Below, in pieces: positions 28,122 through 35,974 of a stretch of DNA of 64,000 nucleotides; position 1 is the first letter of the stretch; each line of letters begins with the position of its first letter. The translations under genes and the position numbers were made by a program. This DNA comes from Bacteroidota bacterium (lineage in GTDB: Bacteria; Bacteroidota; Rhodothermia; JANXDC01): NCBI GenBank assembly GCA_025998875.1, contig AP024675.1, positions 434,001 to 498,000 of the forward strand, in the 5' to 3' direction. The notes beneath the pieces were generated by a model. The model saw only the letters and a program-made list of their open reading frames with translations. It did no database searches and was not told the origin of the DNA.

Positions 28122-28541
28122 ATGGAGCCGTATATCTACCGACATCGGGTGCGATATCGGGAATGCGATCCTATGGGGGTGGCCTATCACGCACACTATC
28201 TGGATTGGTTCGAGGCCGCCCGAACCGAGATGGTGCGCACCCTGGGTCTGCCGTACAGGCAGCTGGAGGCCCTCGGCATTTTTATGCCCGTCGTAGCCGC
28301 AACGGTCCGCTATCACCGGCCCGCCTACTACGACGACCTGCTGGAGATCCACGTCCGGATTCCCGAACCACCGAGGGCGCGCATCCGCTTTGCATACCTG
28401 GTTTTCCGGGAGGGCGAAACGGAAGCCCTGGCCAGCGGAGAGGTCGTGCTCTGCTTTCTGGACCGAAACCGCCTTCGCCCCATACCGGCCCCGGAGATCG
28501 TCCGTCAGCTCTGGGCTCACTACGCAACGGATCCCCGATGA
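28122..28541 (+). CDS. Hot-dog acyl-CoA thioesterase (YbgC/4HBT family)
   Basis: 139 residues of the 4-hydroxybenzoyl-CoA thioesterase fold. The active-site segment ECDPMGVAYHAHYLDWFEAAR contains the conserved Asp and Gly, followed by VRYHRPAYYDDLLEI. Members hydrolyse acyl-CoA or acyl-ACP thioesters; the substrate is not predictable here. It lies 100 nt after accA with no clear terminator between. Confidence 0.9.
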   Translation: MEPYIYRHRVRYRECDPMGVAYHAHYLDWFEAARTEMVRTLGLPYRQLEALGIFMPVVAATVRYHRPAYYDDLLEIHVRIPEPPRARIRFAYLVFREGETEALASGEVVLCFLDRNRLRPIPAPEIVRQLWAHYATDPR

Positions 28542-28568
28542 AGCCCCACCTGCCTCATACTACTCCGA

Positions 28569-28742
28569 CCCTTCGAAAAGGGCCGGAAGCCCCCGGCACG
28601 CAAAAACGGCGTAGGCCTGCCAAGGTCCCGCTCTCGATAGGCCGGGCAGGGACAGCGCCGCTCTTCTCCGCGGAAGTCGGCAGGCAAACGGTCTTTCGAA
28701 GACCGGGGGTGTGCGATTGCCCCGCCCCCCGAGGGCTACGGC
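28569..28742. ncRNA. Highly structured interval before nadC (candidate RNA element)
   Basis: The 220 nt between the thioesterase stop and nadC hold a series of inverted repeats. These are: 28569-28573/28578-28582 (CCCTT-CGAA-AAGGG); 28582-28586/28593-28597; 28609-28614/28736-28742 with one bulge; 28615-28621/28679-28685 (GCCTGCC/GGCAGGC) enclosing 28625-28629/28649-28653 and 28658-28661/28670-28673; and 28689-28695/28699-28705. They can fold as a nested multibranch structure on either strand. I could not match it to tmRNA, RNase P, SRP RNA or a cobalamin riboswitch. A 75-codon frame at 28538-28765 spans it but has unlikely codon use. Confidence 0.4.
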
Positions 28743-28761
28743 GAGCACAGGAGCCAGATCG

Positions 28762-29622
28762 ATGACCCCCGCTCAGTGGCTTGCCCATATCGAGCCGGCG
28801 ATTGAAGCGGCCCTGCATGAGGATATCGGCTCCGGGGACCTGACCACGCTGGCCACGGTTCCGGCTTCTGCGCAGGCCGAGGGCACCTTTCGGGCCAAGG
28901 CCTCCGGTGTGCTGGCCGGGCTAGCCGTGGCCGAACGGGTATTCCATCGCCTGGATCCCTCAGTACGGGTGCGGTGGCTGCTCTCCGACGGAGATCCGGT
29001 AGAGCCGGGGGCGGTCTTCGGCATGGTCCAAGGCCCGGCGCGCAGCCTGCTTTCCGGGGAACGCACGGCGCTGAATTTTCTGGGCCGCATGAGCGGCATC
29101 GCCACCCGCACGCGCGCCTTTGTCGAAGCCGTTTCCGGAACCCGGGCCCGCATTCTGGATACGCGAAAGACCGCGCCGGGTCTTCGGTGGGCGGATAAAT
29201 GGGCCGTTCGGATTGGGGGCGGAGAAAACCATCGCATGGGCCTCTATGATCAAGTGCTCATCAAAAACAACCATATCGCCGCGGCGGGCGGTGTGGAGGC
29301 CGCCCTGCAGCGCTGTCATCAGTACCTGCGCGCCCACGGCCTGGAACTCTTCGTCACCGTCGAAGCTCGCACCCTCGAGGAGGTCGAGGCCATCCTGCGC
29401 CACGGGGGGGCAAATCGGATCCTGCTGGACAACATGGACCTGGGTACGTTGCGCCGGGCCGTCTCCCTGATCGGCGGCCGAATGCAGACGGAGGCCTCGG
29501 GCAACGTCACGCTGCAAAACGTACGCCCCATCGCGGAGACCGGCGTAGACTACATTTCTATAGGCGAGCTCACCCACTCAGCCCCGAACCTGGATGTCTC
29601 CCTGGAGCTCCGGCTCCTGTAG
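28762..29622 (+). CDS. nadC: Nicotinate-nucleotide pyrophosphorylase (quinolinate phosphoribosyltransferase)
   Basis: 286 residues. Motifs are ALHEDIGSGDLTTLA, ERTALNFLGRMSGIATRTRAF, ILDTRKTAPGLRWADKWAVR, GGGENHRMGLYDQVLIKNNH and EASGNVTLQNVRPIAETGVD. It converts quinolinate and PRPP to nicotinate mononucleotide in de novo NAD synthesis. The last 45 nt overlap the convergent VOC gene. nadA and nadB are not in the window. Confidence 0.97.
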   Translation: MTPAQWLAHIEPAIEAALHEDIGSGDLTTLATVPASAQAEGTFRAKASGVLAGLAVAERVFHRLDPSVRVRWLLSDGDPVEPGAVFGMVQGPARSLLSGERTALNFLGRMSGIATRTRAFVEAVSGTRARILDTRKTAPGLRWADKWAVRIGGGENHRMGLYDQVLIKNNHIAAAGGVEAALQRCHQYLRAHGLELFVTVEARTLEEVEAILRHGGANRILLDNMDLGTLRRAVSLIGGRMQTEASGNVTLQNVRPIAETGVDYISIGELTHSAPNLDVSLELRLL

Positions 29623-29991
29623 GGAAGCGTACAGCTCGATCCGGTTACCGTCCGGATCCTGCACGAACAGGGACCGGCTCCCTGGATCTCGCCATACGGG
29701 TCCGAGCAGAATCGGCACACCACGGAATCGGAAGCGGGCAACCCAGCTATCGAGCTCGGCCGGATCCCCGATCTCAAAACCCATATGCCCCATCCGCGAA
29801 TCCCGCACGCCGGGCTCCAAGGGAGTCTCCGCCTGTCGGAGCACGAGTTCGTCGTCCCCCACGGCAAACACGACCCCGTCCTGGCCGATGCGCCGCAGGA
29901 CGGGGAGCCCGAGCACATCCCGATAGAAGGCCTCCGAGGCAGAAAGTCGACTGACCCGTAGAATCAAGCGGGATAACCCGCGCAGACGCAT
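29578..29991 (-). CDS. Vicinal-oxygen-chelate (glyoxalase-like) protein
   Basis: 137 residues with the paired beta-alpha-beta-beta-beta modules of the VOC fold: LSRLILRVSRLSASEAFYRDVLG, then MGHMGFEIGDPAELDSW and FVQDPDGNRIELY. His and Glu positions suited to metal binding are present in the C-terminal module. VOC proteins include glyoxalases, dioxygenases and resistance proteins, and I cannot choose among them. The gene converges on nadC with a 45-bp overlap. Confidence 0.85.
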   Translation of the reverse strand: MRLRGLSRLILRVSRLSASEAFYRDVLGLPVLRRIGQDGVVFAVGDDELVLRQAETPLEPGVRDSRMGHMGFEIGDPAELDSWVARFRFRGVPILLGPVWRDPGSRSLFVQDPDGNRIELYASLQEPELQGDIQVRG

Positions 29992-30068
29992 GGCCGTTGT
30001 TTTTTTGCCTAAACAGCTGGAGGGGCGAAATTCGTTTCCCGGAACGCCGGCGCCCAATGCTCCTCCAC

Positions 30069-31106
30069 TCAGGAGCCCTCTCGGGGCCGCCATCGCCCCT
30101 CTCGGAAGACGCGTCGAATGTCTTCGAGCACTTCCCGATCGATTTTGAGCGTATCCCCACGGGCCAGGTTGACCCGCTGGACCTCTTCGATACGCATGTC
30201 GTAGTTCTCCCAACCCATGAAGTCGATCAGGATACGCTGAAAGAGCGTATCCACGCGCCCGTTTACGGGGCCGTTGTAGAAGCCCCGCGCCCGCCAGATC
30301 TCCTGCAACTCCCGGGCTATATCCGGGGTGATGGGCACCAGGTTTTCCGGACGAGAGCGGCTGAAATAGAGCTGATTGAGCCGGTAGAGCCGCACCAGTT
30401 CCTCGATTGGACGGGGGTGATCATAGACGGAGATATCGATGTAGTTATCCAGCCCGTCATAGCCCGCCCCGCGGCGCACAACGAGCAGGGCGGCGGACTG
30501 TTCTCCGCGCCGATCGCCCCCGGCCTTCCCCCCGGCCACCAGGGCGGCCAGCAGACGCTCGGCCAGCGGTCCCCGGCTTTCCTGGTAGGCGCGCACCATG
30601 GCCTCCAGCACCCCGGGACCGGCCAGGATATTGCCCTGCGCGGCAAAGAATCGGCCCGTTACGAGCTCTCCTTTGCCCCCACGCTGTCCACCGGCGTTCG
30701 AGCCGGCCCAATCAAAACAGGCCGCGCCGGTCCAGGAAGCCGCATGACCCCGGGCATCGACCATGCCCACCTGCCGGAGTTCCGGATTGGGGTCTTCTCG
30801 CAGGCAGATCCGGAGCGCCTCCTCGGCCGTGGCCCCCTGGCGCATGAGCTCCAGCCCTCTCCTGGCGTAATCGATCCGGGCATAGGATTGCGTGGCCACC
30901 GCGCCCACATCCGCCTCGGCCCAGGGCACAATGGGCCGCACGTTGGGGAACTTCGACTGCACCACCACGCCCAGTTCGCCCGTCTCCGGATCCCAGGCGA
31001 CCATGGAAAAGGTGCCGATCAGCGCCTCGGACCAGAAAACCCGATCGGCGCTCCCCAGCAGAGCGGCCCCGAGCAGGAAGGCCATCCAGCCCGCTTTGCT
31101 CCCCAT
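30069..31106 (-). CDS. DUF1028 family protein with C-terminal peptidoglycan-binding-like domain
   Basis: 345 residues. A weak N-terminal hydrophobic segment (MAFLLGAALLGSA) precedes the DUF1028 core, recognised by TFSMVAWDPETGELGVVVQSKF, VGAVATQSYARIDY and GNILAGPGVLEAM, an Ntn-hydrolase-like fold. The last 90 residues resemble the putative peptidoglycan-binding domain often attached to this family (IARELQEIWRARGFYNGPVNG). No enzyme activity is established for the family to my knowledge. The first codons overlap the divergent promoter at 31095-31127. Confidence 0.85.
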   Translation of the reverse strand: MGSKAGWMAFLLGAALLGSADRVFWSEALIGTFSMVAWDPETGELGVVVQSKFPNVRPIVPWAEADVGAVATQSYARIDYARRGLELMRQGATAEEALRICLREDPNPELRQVGMVDARGHAASWTGAACFDWAGSNAGGQRGGKGELVTGRFFAAQGNILAGPGVLEAMVRAYQESRGPLAERLLAALVAGGKAGGDRRGEQSAALLVVRRGAGYDGLDNYIDISVYDHPRPIEELVRLYRLNQLYFSRSRPENLVPITPDIARELQEIWRARGFYNGPVNGRVDTLFQRILIDFMGWENYDMRIEEVQRVNLARGDTLKIDREVLEDIRRVFREGRWRPREGS

Positions 31107-31127
31107 AGCGAACCTCCCGTACCTTTG
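31095..31127 (+). promoter_or_regulatory. Bacteroidota-type promoter for the DUF4159-rpiB-glyA-tatC operon
   Basis: TTTG (31095-31098) is separated by 21 nt from TACCTTTG (31120-31127), the same architecture and spacing as the rimP promoter. Predicted start of transcription is near 31134, about 45 nt before the DUF4159 ATG. The -33 element lies within the first codons of the divergent DUF1028 gene. Confidence 0.72.
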
Positions 31128-31178
31128 GTTCGTTCAATCCGGTACCCTGAAGCTATCATCCGGCGCGCAAGGCGCACA

Positions 31179-31880
31179 ATGCCGATGCGGCTCTTGTTGC
31201 TGGCCTGCTTTCTGGTCCTGAGCGCACAGACCTCCTTCGCCCAGGAAGGGGGCATTCGCCTGGCCCGTCTCAAATACGGGGGCGGTGGGGATTGGTACAA
31301 CGACCCTTCGGCGCTGCCCAACCTGATTCGATTTGCGCGGGAACATACCCTCCTGGATCTACATCCCCGCCCCGAGGTGATTGAGGCCTCCAGCGATAAC
31401 CTCTTCTCCTATCCGTGGATCTTCATGACCGGGCACGGAAACATCCGCTTCAGCGACGAAGAGGTGCGCCGGTTGCGGCTGTACCTGGAAAATGGCGGTT
31501 TTCTATACGCCGACGACGATTACGGCATGGATCAGGCCTTTCGACGGGAGATCAAGCGCATCTTCCCAGACCGGGAGCTGGTGGAGTTGCCTTTTGACTA
31601 CGGACTCTTTCACTGCCATTTTTCCTTCCCCCGCGGGGTGCCCAAGATCCATGAGCACGACAACAAACCCCCGCAGGCGTTTGGGATCTTCCACAACGGC
31701 CGGCTCGTGGTGCTCTATACGTATGAATCAAATCCATCCGACGGATGGGCAGACCCTGAGGTGCACAACGATCCCCCGGAGAAGCGTCTGGAGGCCCTGC
31801 GCTTCGGGGTCAACATTCTGGTCTGGGCCCTATCCCATGGGGGCCTGTACGAAAAACAGAAACCCCGTAGTACGCGATGA
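31179..31880 (+). CDS. Exported DUF4159 domain protein
   Basis: 233 residues: signal peptide (MRLLLLACFLVLSAQTSFAQ) then a DUF4159 domain. Landmarks are LKYGGGGDWYNDPSALPNL, FMTGHGNIRFSDEEVRRLR, YLENGGFLYADDDYG and FPRGVPKIHEHDNKPPQAFG. The fold looks glutamine-amidotransferase/flavodoxin-like. The His/Asp-rich GHGN, DDDYG and HEHD segments could bind metal (inference). Function is unknown. It overlaps rpiB as ATGA. Confidence 0.85.
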   Translation: MPMRLLLLACFLVLSAQTSFAQEGGIRLARLKYGGGGDWYNDPSALPNLIRFAREHTLLDLHPRPEVIEASSDNLFSYPWIFMTGHGNIRFSDEEVRRLRLYLENGGFLYADDDYGMDQAFRREIKRIFPDRELVELPFDYGLFHCHFSFPRGVPKIHEHDNKPPQAFGIFHNGRLVVLYTYESNPSDGWADPEVHNDPPEKRLEALRFGVNILVWALSHGGLYEKQKPRSTR

Positions 31881-32317
31881 AACTGCTCATCGGCTCCGAT
31901 CATGCGGGATATGAGCGCAAGCAGGCGCTTGTGCGTTTTCTCAGCGGGCAGGGGTGGGAAGTAGAGGATGTGGGCACCCACAGCCCGGAGTCGACGGACT
32001 ATCCCGAGTACGCCGTGGCGGTGGCCCGGCGCGTGGCTCAGGGCGAGGCCGAGGGAGGTATTCTGCTTTGCGGAAGCGGAAACGGGGTTTGCATCACGGC
32101 TAACAAGGTTCCCGGCGTTCGAGCCGCTCTGGCCTGGAACCCGGAGCTGGCCCGTCTGGCGCGGGCGCACAACGATGCGAACATCCTCTGCCTGCCCGCC
32201 CGCTTTGTGACGGACGAGGAAGCGATTGCCATCGTTCGGGCGTGGCTGGAGGCCACATTCGAGGGCGGCCGACACGCCCGCCGTGTACAGAAAATCCATG
32301 AGCTAACGGGTCGCTAA
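31877..32317 (+). CDS. rpiB: Ribose 5-phosphate isomerase B
   Basis: 146 residues of the RpiB/LacAB family: [13 protein letters not shown] at the N-terminus, [27 protein letters not shown] with the active-site Cys, and [13 protein letters not shown]. It interconverts ribose 5-phosphate and ribulose 5-phosphate. The ATG overlaps the DUF4159 stop, and rpiB-glyA adjacency is common in bacteria. Confidence 0.96.
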   Translation: MKLLIGSDHAGYERKQALVRFLSGQGWEVEDVGTHSPESTDYPEYAVAVARRVAQGEAEGGILLCGSGNGVCITANKVPGVRAALAWNPELARLARAHNDANILCLPARFVTDEEAIAIVRAWLEATFEGGRHARRVQKIHELTGR

Positions 32318-32330
32318 AGGGGAGCGTGTG

Positions 32331-33665
32331 ATGCGCGCTGCGCTGCGGGAACAGGATCCGCGGGCCTATCAGATTCTGGCCAGGGAGGCAGAACGCCAGA
32401 ACATGGGGCTGGAACTTATCGCCTCCGAAAACTTCGTCAGCCGGGCCGTGCTGGAGGCCATGGGCTCGGTGCTGACGAACAAATACGCCGAGGGCCTGCC
32501 TGGCCGCCGCTACTACGGAGGGTGTCAGTTCGTCGACGAAGCCGAACGCCTGGCCCAGGAACGAGCCAAAGCGCTCTTTGGGGCCGAGTGGGTAAATGTA
32601 CAACCCCATTCCGGCGCACAGGCCAACGCCGCCGTCTACCTGACCCTGCTCAAACCGGGAGATGTGTTCCTGGGCCTGAACCTGGCCCACGGAGGGCACC
32701 TGACGCACGGCAGTCCGGTGAACTTTTCCGGGATCCTGTATCGGGCCGAATACTACGGTGTGCATCCGGAGACGGGCCGGATCGATATGGACGAGGTGCG
32801 CGACAAGGCGCTCCAGATCCGTCCCCGACTCATCTCCATCGGCGCCAGCGCCTATCCACGGGATTTCGATTATGCCGCCTTCCGGGAGATCGCCGATGAG
32901 GTGGGCGCCTTTCTCTGGATGGACATGGCGCACACGGCCGGACTGATCGCGGCCAAACTGCTCAACGATCCCCTGCCGCACTGCCATATCGTCTCTACGA
33001 CCACGCACAAGACCCTGCGGGGTCCCCGGGGCGGGATGCTGCTTATGGGGCGAGATTTTGATAACCCCTTCGGGCTTGTCGCCCCGAAATCGGGTCGGCT
33101 CAAGCGCATGAGCGAACTCTTCGACAGCGCGGTCTTCCCGGGCATACAGGGCGGCCCCCTCATGCACGTGATCCTGGCCAAAGCCGTAGCGCTGGGAGAA
33201 GCCCTACAACCCGATTTCGTCGAATACGCCCAACAGGTGATCCGAAACGCCCGGGCGCTGGCCGAGCGCCTCCTGGAGCATGGCTATGAGCTCGTCAGCG
33301 GGGGAACGGACAACCACCTGGTGCTCGTGGACCTGCGCTCCCGGGGCCTGACCGGAAAGCAGGCCGAGGAGGCGCTGGAACGGGCCGGTATTACGGTGAA
33401 CAAAAACATGGTGCCCTTCGATACGCAGAGCCCGCTGGTCACAAGCGGAATTCGAATCGGCACGCCGGCTGTGACCACGCGGGGGTTCAAGGAGCCGGAA
33501 ATCCGCTACGTGGCAGACCTGATCCATGAGGTGCTCTCCGATCCCGATAACGAGACCGTCCTCGAGCGGGTGCGCAACAAGGTCCTTGAGCTCTGTCGGC
33601 AATTCCCTCTGTATGATTTTGTCTCCATCGGAGACCCTGCGGAGCTGAGCGCAAGCCGTCTGTAG
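32331..33665 (+). CDS. glyA: Serine hydroxymethyltransferase
   Basis: 444 residues. Motifs are [35 protein letters not shown], the PLP lysine in [16 protein letters not shown], and [15 protein letters not shown]. It converts serine and tetrahydrofolate to glycine and methylene-THF. ATG 32331 is preceded by GGGGAG; a GTG one codon earlier (32328) is also possible. tatC follows after 3 nt. Confidence 0.98.
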   Translation: MRAALREQDPRAYQILAREAERQNMGLELIASENFVSRAVLEAMGSVLTNKYAEGLPGRRYYGGCQFVDEAERLAQERAKALFGAEWVNVQPHSGAQANAAVYLTLLKPGDVFLGLNLAHGGHLTHGSPVNFSGILYRAEYYGVHPETGRIDMDEVRDKALQIRPRLISIGASAYPRDFDYAAFREIADEVGAFLWMDMAHTAGLIAAKLLNDPLPHCHIVSTTTHKTLRGPRGGMLLMGRDFDNPFGLVAPKSGRLKRMSELFDSAVFPGIQGGPLMHVILAKAVALGEALQPDFVEYAQQVIRNARALAERLLEHGYELVSGGTDNHLVLVDLRSRGLTGKQAEEALERAGITVNKNMVPFDTQSPLVTSGIRIGTPAVTTRGFKEPEIRYVADLIHEVLSDPDNETVLERVRNKVLELCRQFPLYDFVSIGDPAELSASRL

Positions 33666-33668
33666 CCT

Positions 33669-34523
33669 ATGGAGCCGTTTCCGGTAGCCCGAACCGATCC
33701 TCCCCCCTCGCCGCGGCCCGAATCGCAGAAGCCCGCCGCGGAGATGTCGTTCTGGGACCATCTTGAAGAACTGCGCTGGCGCCTGCTCAAGGGTCTGGGG
33801 GGTATCCTGCTCGGGGTAGTGGGGGTGGCCCTCTTTGCCGACTGGATCATGCAACACGTCCTGCTCGGTCCGACGCGAGCGGATTTCTTCATGTATCGCG
33901 TTCTCGGGCTGGAAGGTGTAGATCTGGCCCTACAAAACCGCCGACTTCCCGGGCAGTTCGTAACCTACTGGGGGACGATCCTGTTGCTCGGGAGCATTCT
34001 GGGATCCCCCGTGCTGTTTTATCAGCTCTGGCAGTTCATCAAGCCCGGGCTCTACCCGCATGAACAGCGGGCCATGCGATGGGCGGTGGGATTCGTATCG
34101 CTCTGCTTTCTCCTGGGGGCCGCTTTTGGATATCTGGTCCTGATGCCCGCGATCACCCAGTTTTTTGCTCGGTTTCAGATCGCCCCCCAGATTGAAAACA
34201 TCATCGACATCACCACGTACTTCAGCACCCTGGCCATGCTGGTTCTGGCCAGCGGGTTGCTGTTTGAGATGCCCATGCTGGCCTACTTTCTCTCCCGCAT
34301 TGGCCTGCTTTCCCCGAGCCTGATGCGCCGCTTCCGCCGGCACGCCTACGTGGGTATTCTGATCCTGGCCGGCGTGCTCACCCCTTCGCCGGATCCCTTC
34401 ACGCAGCTTCTGCTGGCCATCCCCCTGATCGTGCTCTACGAGGTGAGCATCGGGATTTCGGCCTTGATGGCTCGTCGACGGGAAGAAGAACTGCGCAGGG
34501 TGCTGAACGGAAACCCGGGCTAA
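33669..34523 (+). CDS. tatC: Sec-independent protein translocase TatC
   Basis: 284 residues with six predicted membrane helices. Family landmarks are MSFWDHLEELRWRLL, FYQLWQFIKPGLYPHEQRA, the conserved acidic helix region and LAGVLTPSPDPFTQLLLAIP. TatC binds twin-arginine signal peptides and exports folded proteins. A likely client in this window is the RRRFLG-type aminotransferase at 38348-39658. Its stop overlaps the stop of the convergent gene (CTAA). Confidence 0.97.
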   Translation: MEPFPVARTDPPPSPRPESQKPAAEMSFWDHLEELRWRLLKGLGGILLGVVGVALFADWIMQHVLLGPTRADFFMYRVLGLEGVDLALQNRRLPGQFVTYWGTILLLGSILGSPVLFYQLWQFIKPGLYPHEQRAMRWAVGFVSLCFLLGAAFGYLVLMPAITQFFARFQIAPQIENIIDITTYFSTLAMLVLASGLLFEMPMLAYFLSRIGLLSPSLMRRFRRHAYVGILILAGVLTPSPDPFTQLLLAIPLIVLYEVSIGISALMARRREEELRRVLNGNPG

Positions 34524-35266
34524 TCTTCTGAAGACAACGTCCGCATCCCTTCCAGCAACCGCCGCACCTCCCCGGTGCGCATGTGTTCTCTGTCGACAAG
34601 CTCCTCCAGCAGAGCACGCGCCCGGGGAAGGTTACCCTGCATGAGATAGGCTTTGGCCAGAAAGTATCGTGCCTCGACCCCCTCCCACGTCTCCAGCCCC
34701 CGGAGACGCTGGATACGCTCCAAGAGCGCTATGGCCCGCTGTACACGCTCGGGGTCAAAATGGGGAAAGAGCCCCGCATAGGAGCGAGGCGCGCGCTGAA
34801 GTTCCTCTATCGCCCGGGCCAGAACCCGATGCAGGGAATCGGAGGGTTGAGGCGCAGAATCGCGCAACACCACCTGGACCGGGGAGACCAGGCCCTTGGG
34901 CACTTCGGCAAGGCGAACCCATGGAGCGCGGGTCTTTTCCCCGTACCACCACAGCCCGCCGTAGAGCCCCAGCAGGAGGACCGCGGCCGCCGCCCAGCTC
35001 GAGGTCCGGTGCAGAAAACGCACCCGACCGCGGGGATGAATCCGGGGAATGGGGTTGGTGAAACGCTGGATCGGAGGAATCGGAATCGAAACCGGCTCCC
35101 CGGTTTCCTCGGGAAACTCCGCCCTCAAAAGTCGGTACAGACGCCGGTACCGTTCGAACTCCTCCCGCCATTGCGGGTGCGCATCCAGAAACCGACGCAC
35201 CTCGTCCTGCTCTTGCGGGGAGAGGAGATCGAAAATCGCGATACGCTCAAGCCATTTCTCATCCAT
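34520..35266 (-). CDS. Membrane anti-sigma-like protein with TPR-like periplasmic part
   Basis: 248 residues. A cytoplasmic helical N-terminus (LSPQEQDEVRRFLDAHPQWREEFERY) resembles the cysteine-free anti-sigma domains of Bacteroidota. One transmembrane segment lies near residues 88-105 (SSWAAAAVLLLGLYGGLWWY), and a helical C-terminus has a TPR-like repeat (EARYFLAKAYLMQGNLPRARALLEEL). No sigma factor gene precedes it; the tRNA operon lies upstream. The role is inferred from layout only. Confidence 0.65.
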   Translation of the reverse strand: MDEKWLERIAIFDLLSPQEQDEVRRFLDAHPQWREEFERYRRLYRLLRAEFPEETGEPVSIPIPPIQRFTNPIPRIHPRGRVRFLHRTSSWAAAAVLLLGLYGGLWWYGEKTRAPWVRLAEVPKGLVSPVQVVLRDSAPQPSDSLHRVLARAIEELQRAPRSYAGLFPHFDPERVQRAIALLERIQRLRGLETWEGVEARYFLAKAYLMQGNLPRARALLEELVDREHMRTGEVRRLLEGMRTLSSED

Positions 35267-35447
35267 AGCAATAGCCTTGCCATACCGTTCCGCATAGGTT
35301 CGACACAGAAAGATCGCCTCTTAATGCGAGGCGTTACAAGAACAGATTCGTCTGTCGAGCTCAGCAGACAGAAAGTGGCGCGTTTCCTTGTGGGCAGAGT
35401 TTGGCGCAAAATAAAAGCGGCATGCGCACAAACGGTCGACGTACAAT

Positions 35448-35480
35448 AAAAAACGCCCTTCCTCTGCAGCGGAAGGGCGT
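35448..35480 (-). terminator. Intrinsic terminator of the tRNA operon
   Basis: On the minus strand ACGCCCTTCC (35480-35471), an 8-nt loop and GGAAGGGCGT (35462-35453) form a perfect 10-bp stem followed by TTTTTTATTG. It starts 4 nt after the tRNA-Glu gene. The 180 nt between it and the anti-sigma-like gene hold small inverted repeats (35315-35333, 35351-35372) and no gene I can support. Confidence 0.93.
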
Positions 35481-35484
35481 CCTG

Positions 35485-35556
35485 TGGCGCGTACGGGATT
35501 CGAACCCGTGTTCCGGCCTTGAAAGGGCCGTGTCCTAACCCCTAGACGAACGCGCC
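35485..35556 (-). tRNA. tRNA-Glu (anticodon TTC)
   Basis: 72 nt with a GGCGCGT/ACGCGCC acceptor stem and discriminator A. The anticodon stem CGGCC/GGCCG has loop CTTTCAA giving anticodon TTC at 35523-35521, and the T-arm contains GGTTCGAATCC. CCA is not encoded. Last of four co-directional tRNAs. Confidence 0.97.
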
Positions 35557-35589
35557 ACCTCTCTGGTGGGCCGCTTGTGCAAGCGGCAG

Positions 35590-35664
35590 GGTGACCGAGG
35601 GGATTCGAACCCCCGACCCCCAGGGCCACAACCTGGTGCTCTGACCGGCTGAGCTACGGTCACC
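35590..35664 (-). tRNA. tRNA-His (anticodon GTG)
   Basis: 75 nt. The acceptor is an 8-bp GGTGACCG/CGGTCACC helix, meaning the extra G-1 paired with C73 that identifies tRNA-His is encoded. The anticodon loop TTGTGGC in a CCAGG/CCTGG stem gives GTG. CCA is not encoded. Confidence 0.97.
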
Positions 35665-35681
35665 GTATTGGGTATCCGAGG

Positions 35682-35755
35682 CGCGCCCGGCAGGACTTGA
35701 ACCTGCAACCGGCGGCTTAGAAGGCCGCTGCTCTATCCGGTTGAGCTACGGGCGC
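35682..35755 (-). tRNA. tRNA-Arg (anticodon TCT)
   Basis: 74 nt with acceptor GCGCCCG/CGGGCGC and discriminator G. The anticodon stem GCGGC/GCCGC has loop CTTCTAA giving TCT, which reads AGA/AGG. The T-arm contains GGTTCAAGTCC. CCA is not encoded. Confidence 0.97.
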
Positions 35756-35764
35756 TCCCGCACG

Positions 35765-35840
<76 letters not shown>

Positions 35841-35856
35841 ATTGCAAACCGGGTTA

Positions 35857-35888
35857 CAAAGGTAGAGCCCGGTGCCCTGTTCTGTCAA
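35857..35888 (-). promoter_or_regulatory. Promoter of the Pro-Arg-His-Glu tRNA operon
   Basis: On the minus strand TTGACA (35888-35883) is followed after 18 nt by TACCTTTG (35864-35857). It combines a classical -35 hexamer with the Bacteroidota TAnnTTTG -7 element, as expected for a strong stable-RNA promoter. Transcription should start a few nt before tRNA-Pro. Confidence 0.72.
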
Positions 35889-35974
35889 GAAAACCCCTTT
35901 TCGGAGGTCCAGGTTGTCTTTTTCTTCCTCTCTGGCCACATTGCTACCTGCTTCCTCATGGAAGGAAAAGCGCC

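Noticed and set aside
28569-28742. Structured interval as tmRNA, RNase P RNA, SRP RNA or cobalamin riboswitch
   Set aside because: I looked for the conserved cores (tag frame and terminal CCA, GAAAGTCCGGGC, the GGAA-loop SRP motif, the B12 box) on both strands and found none.
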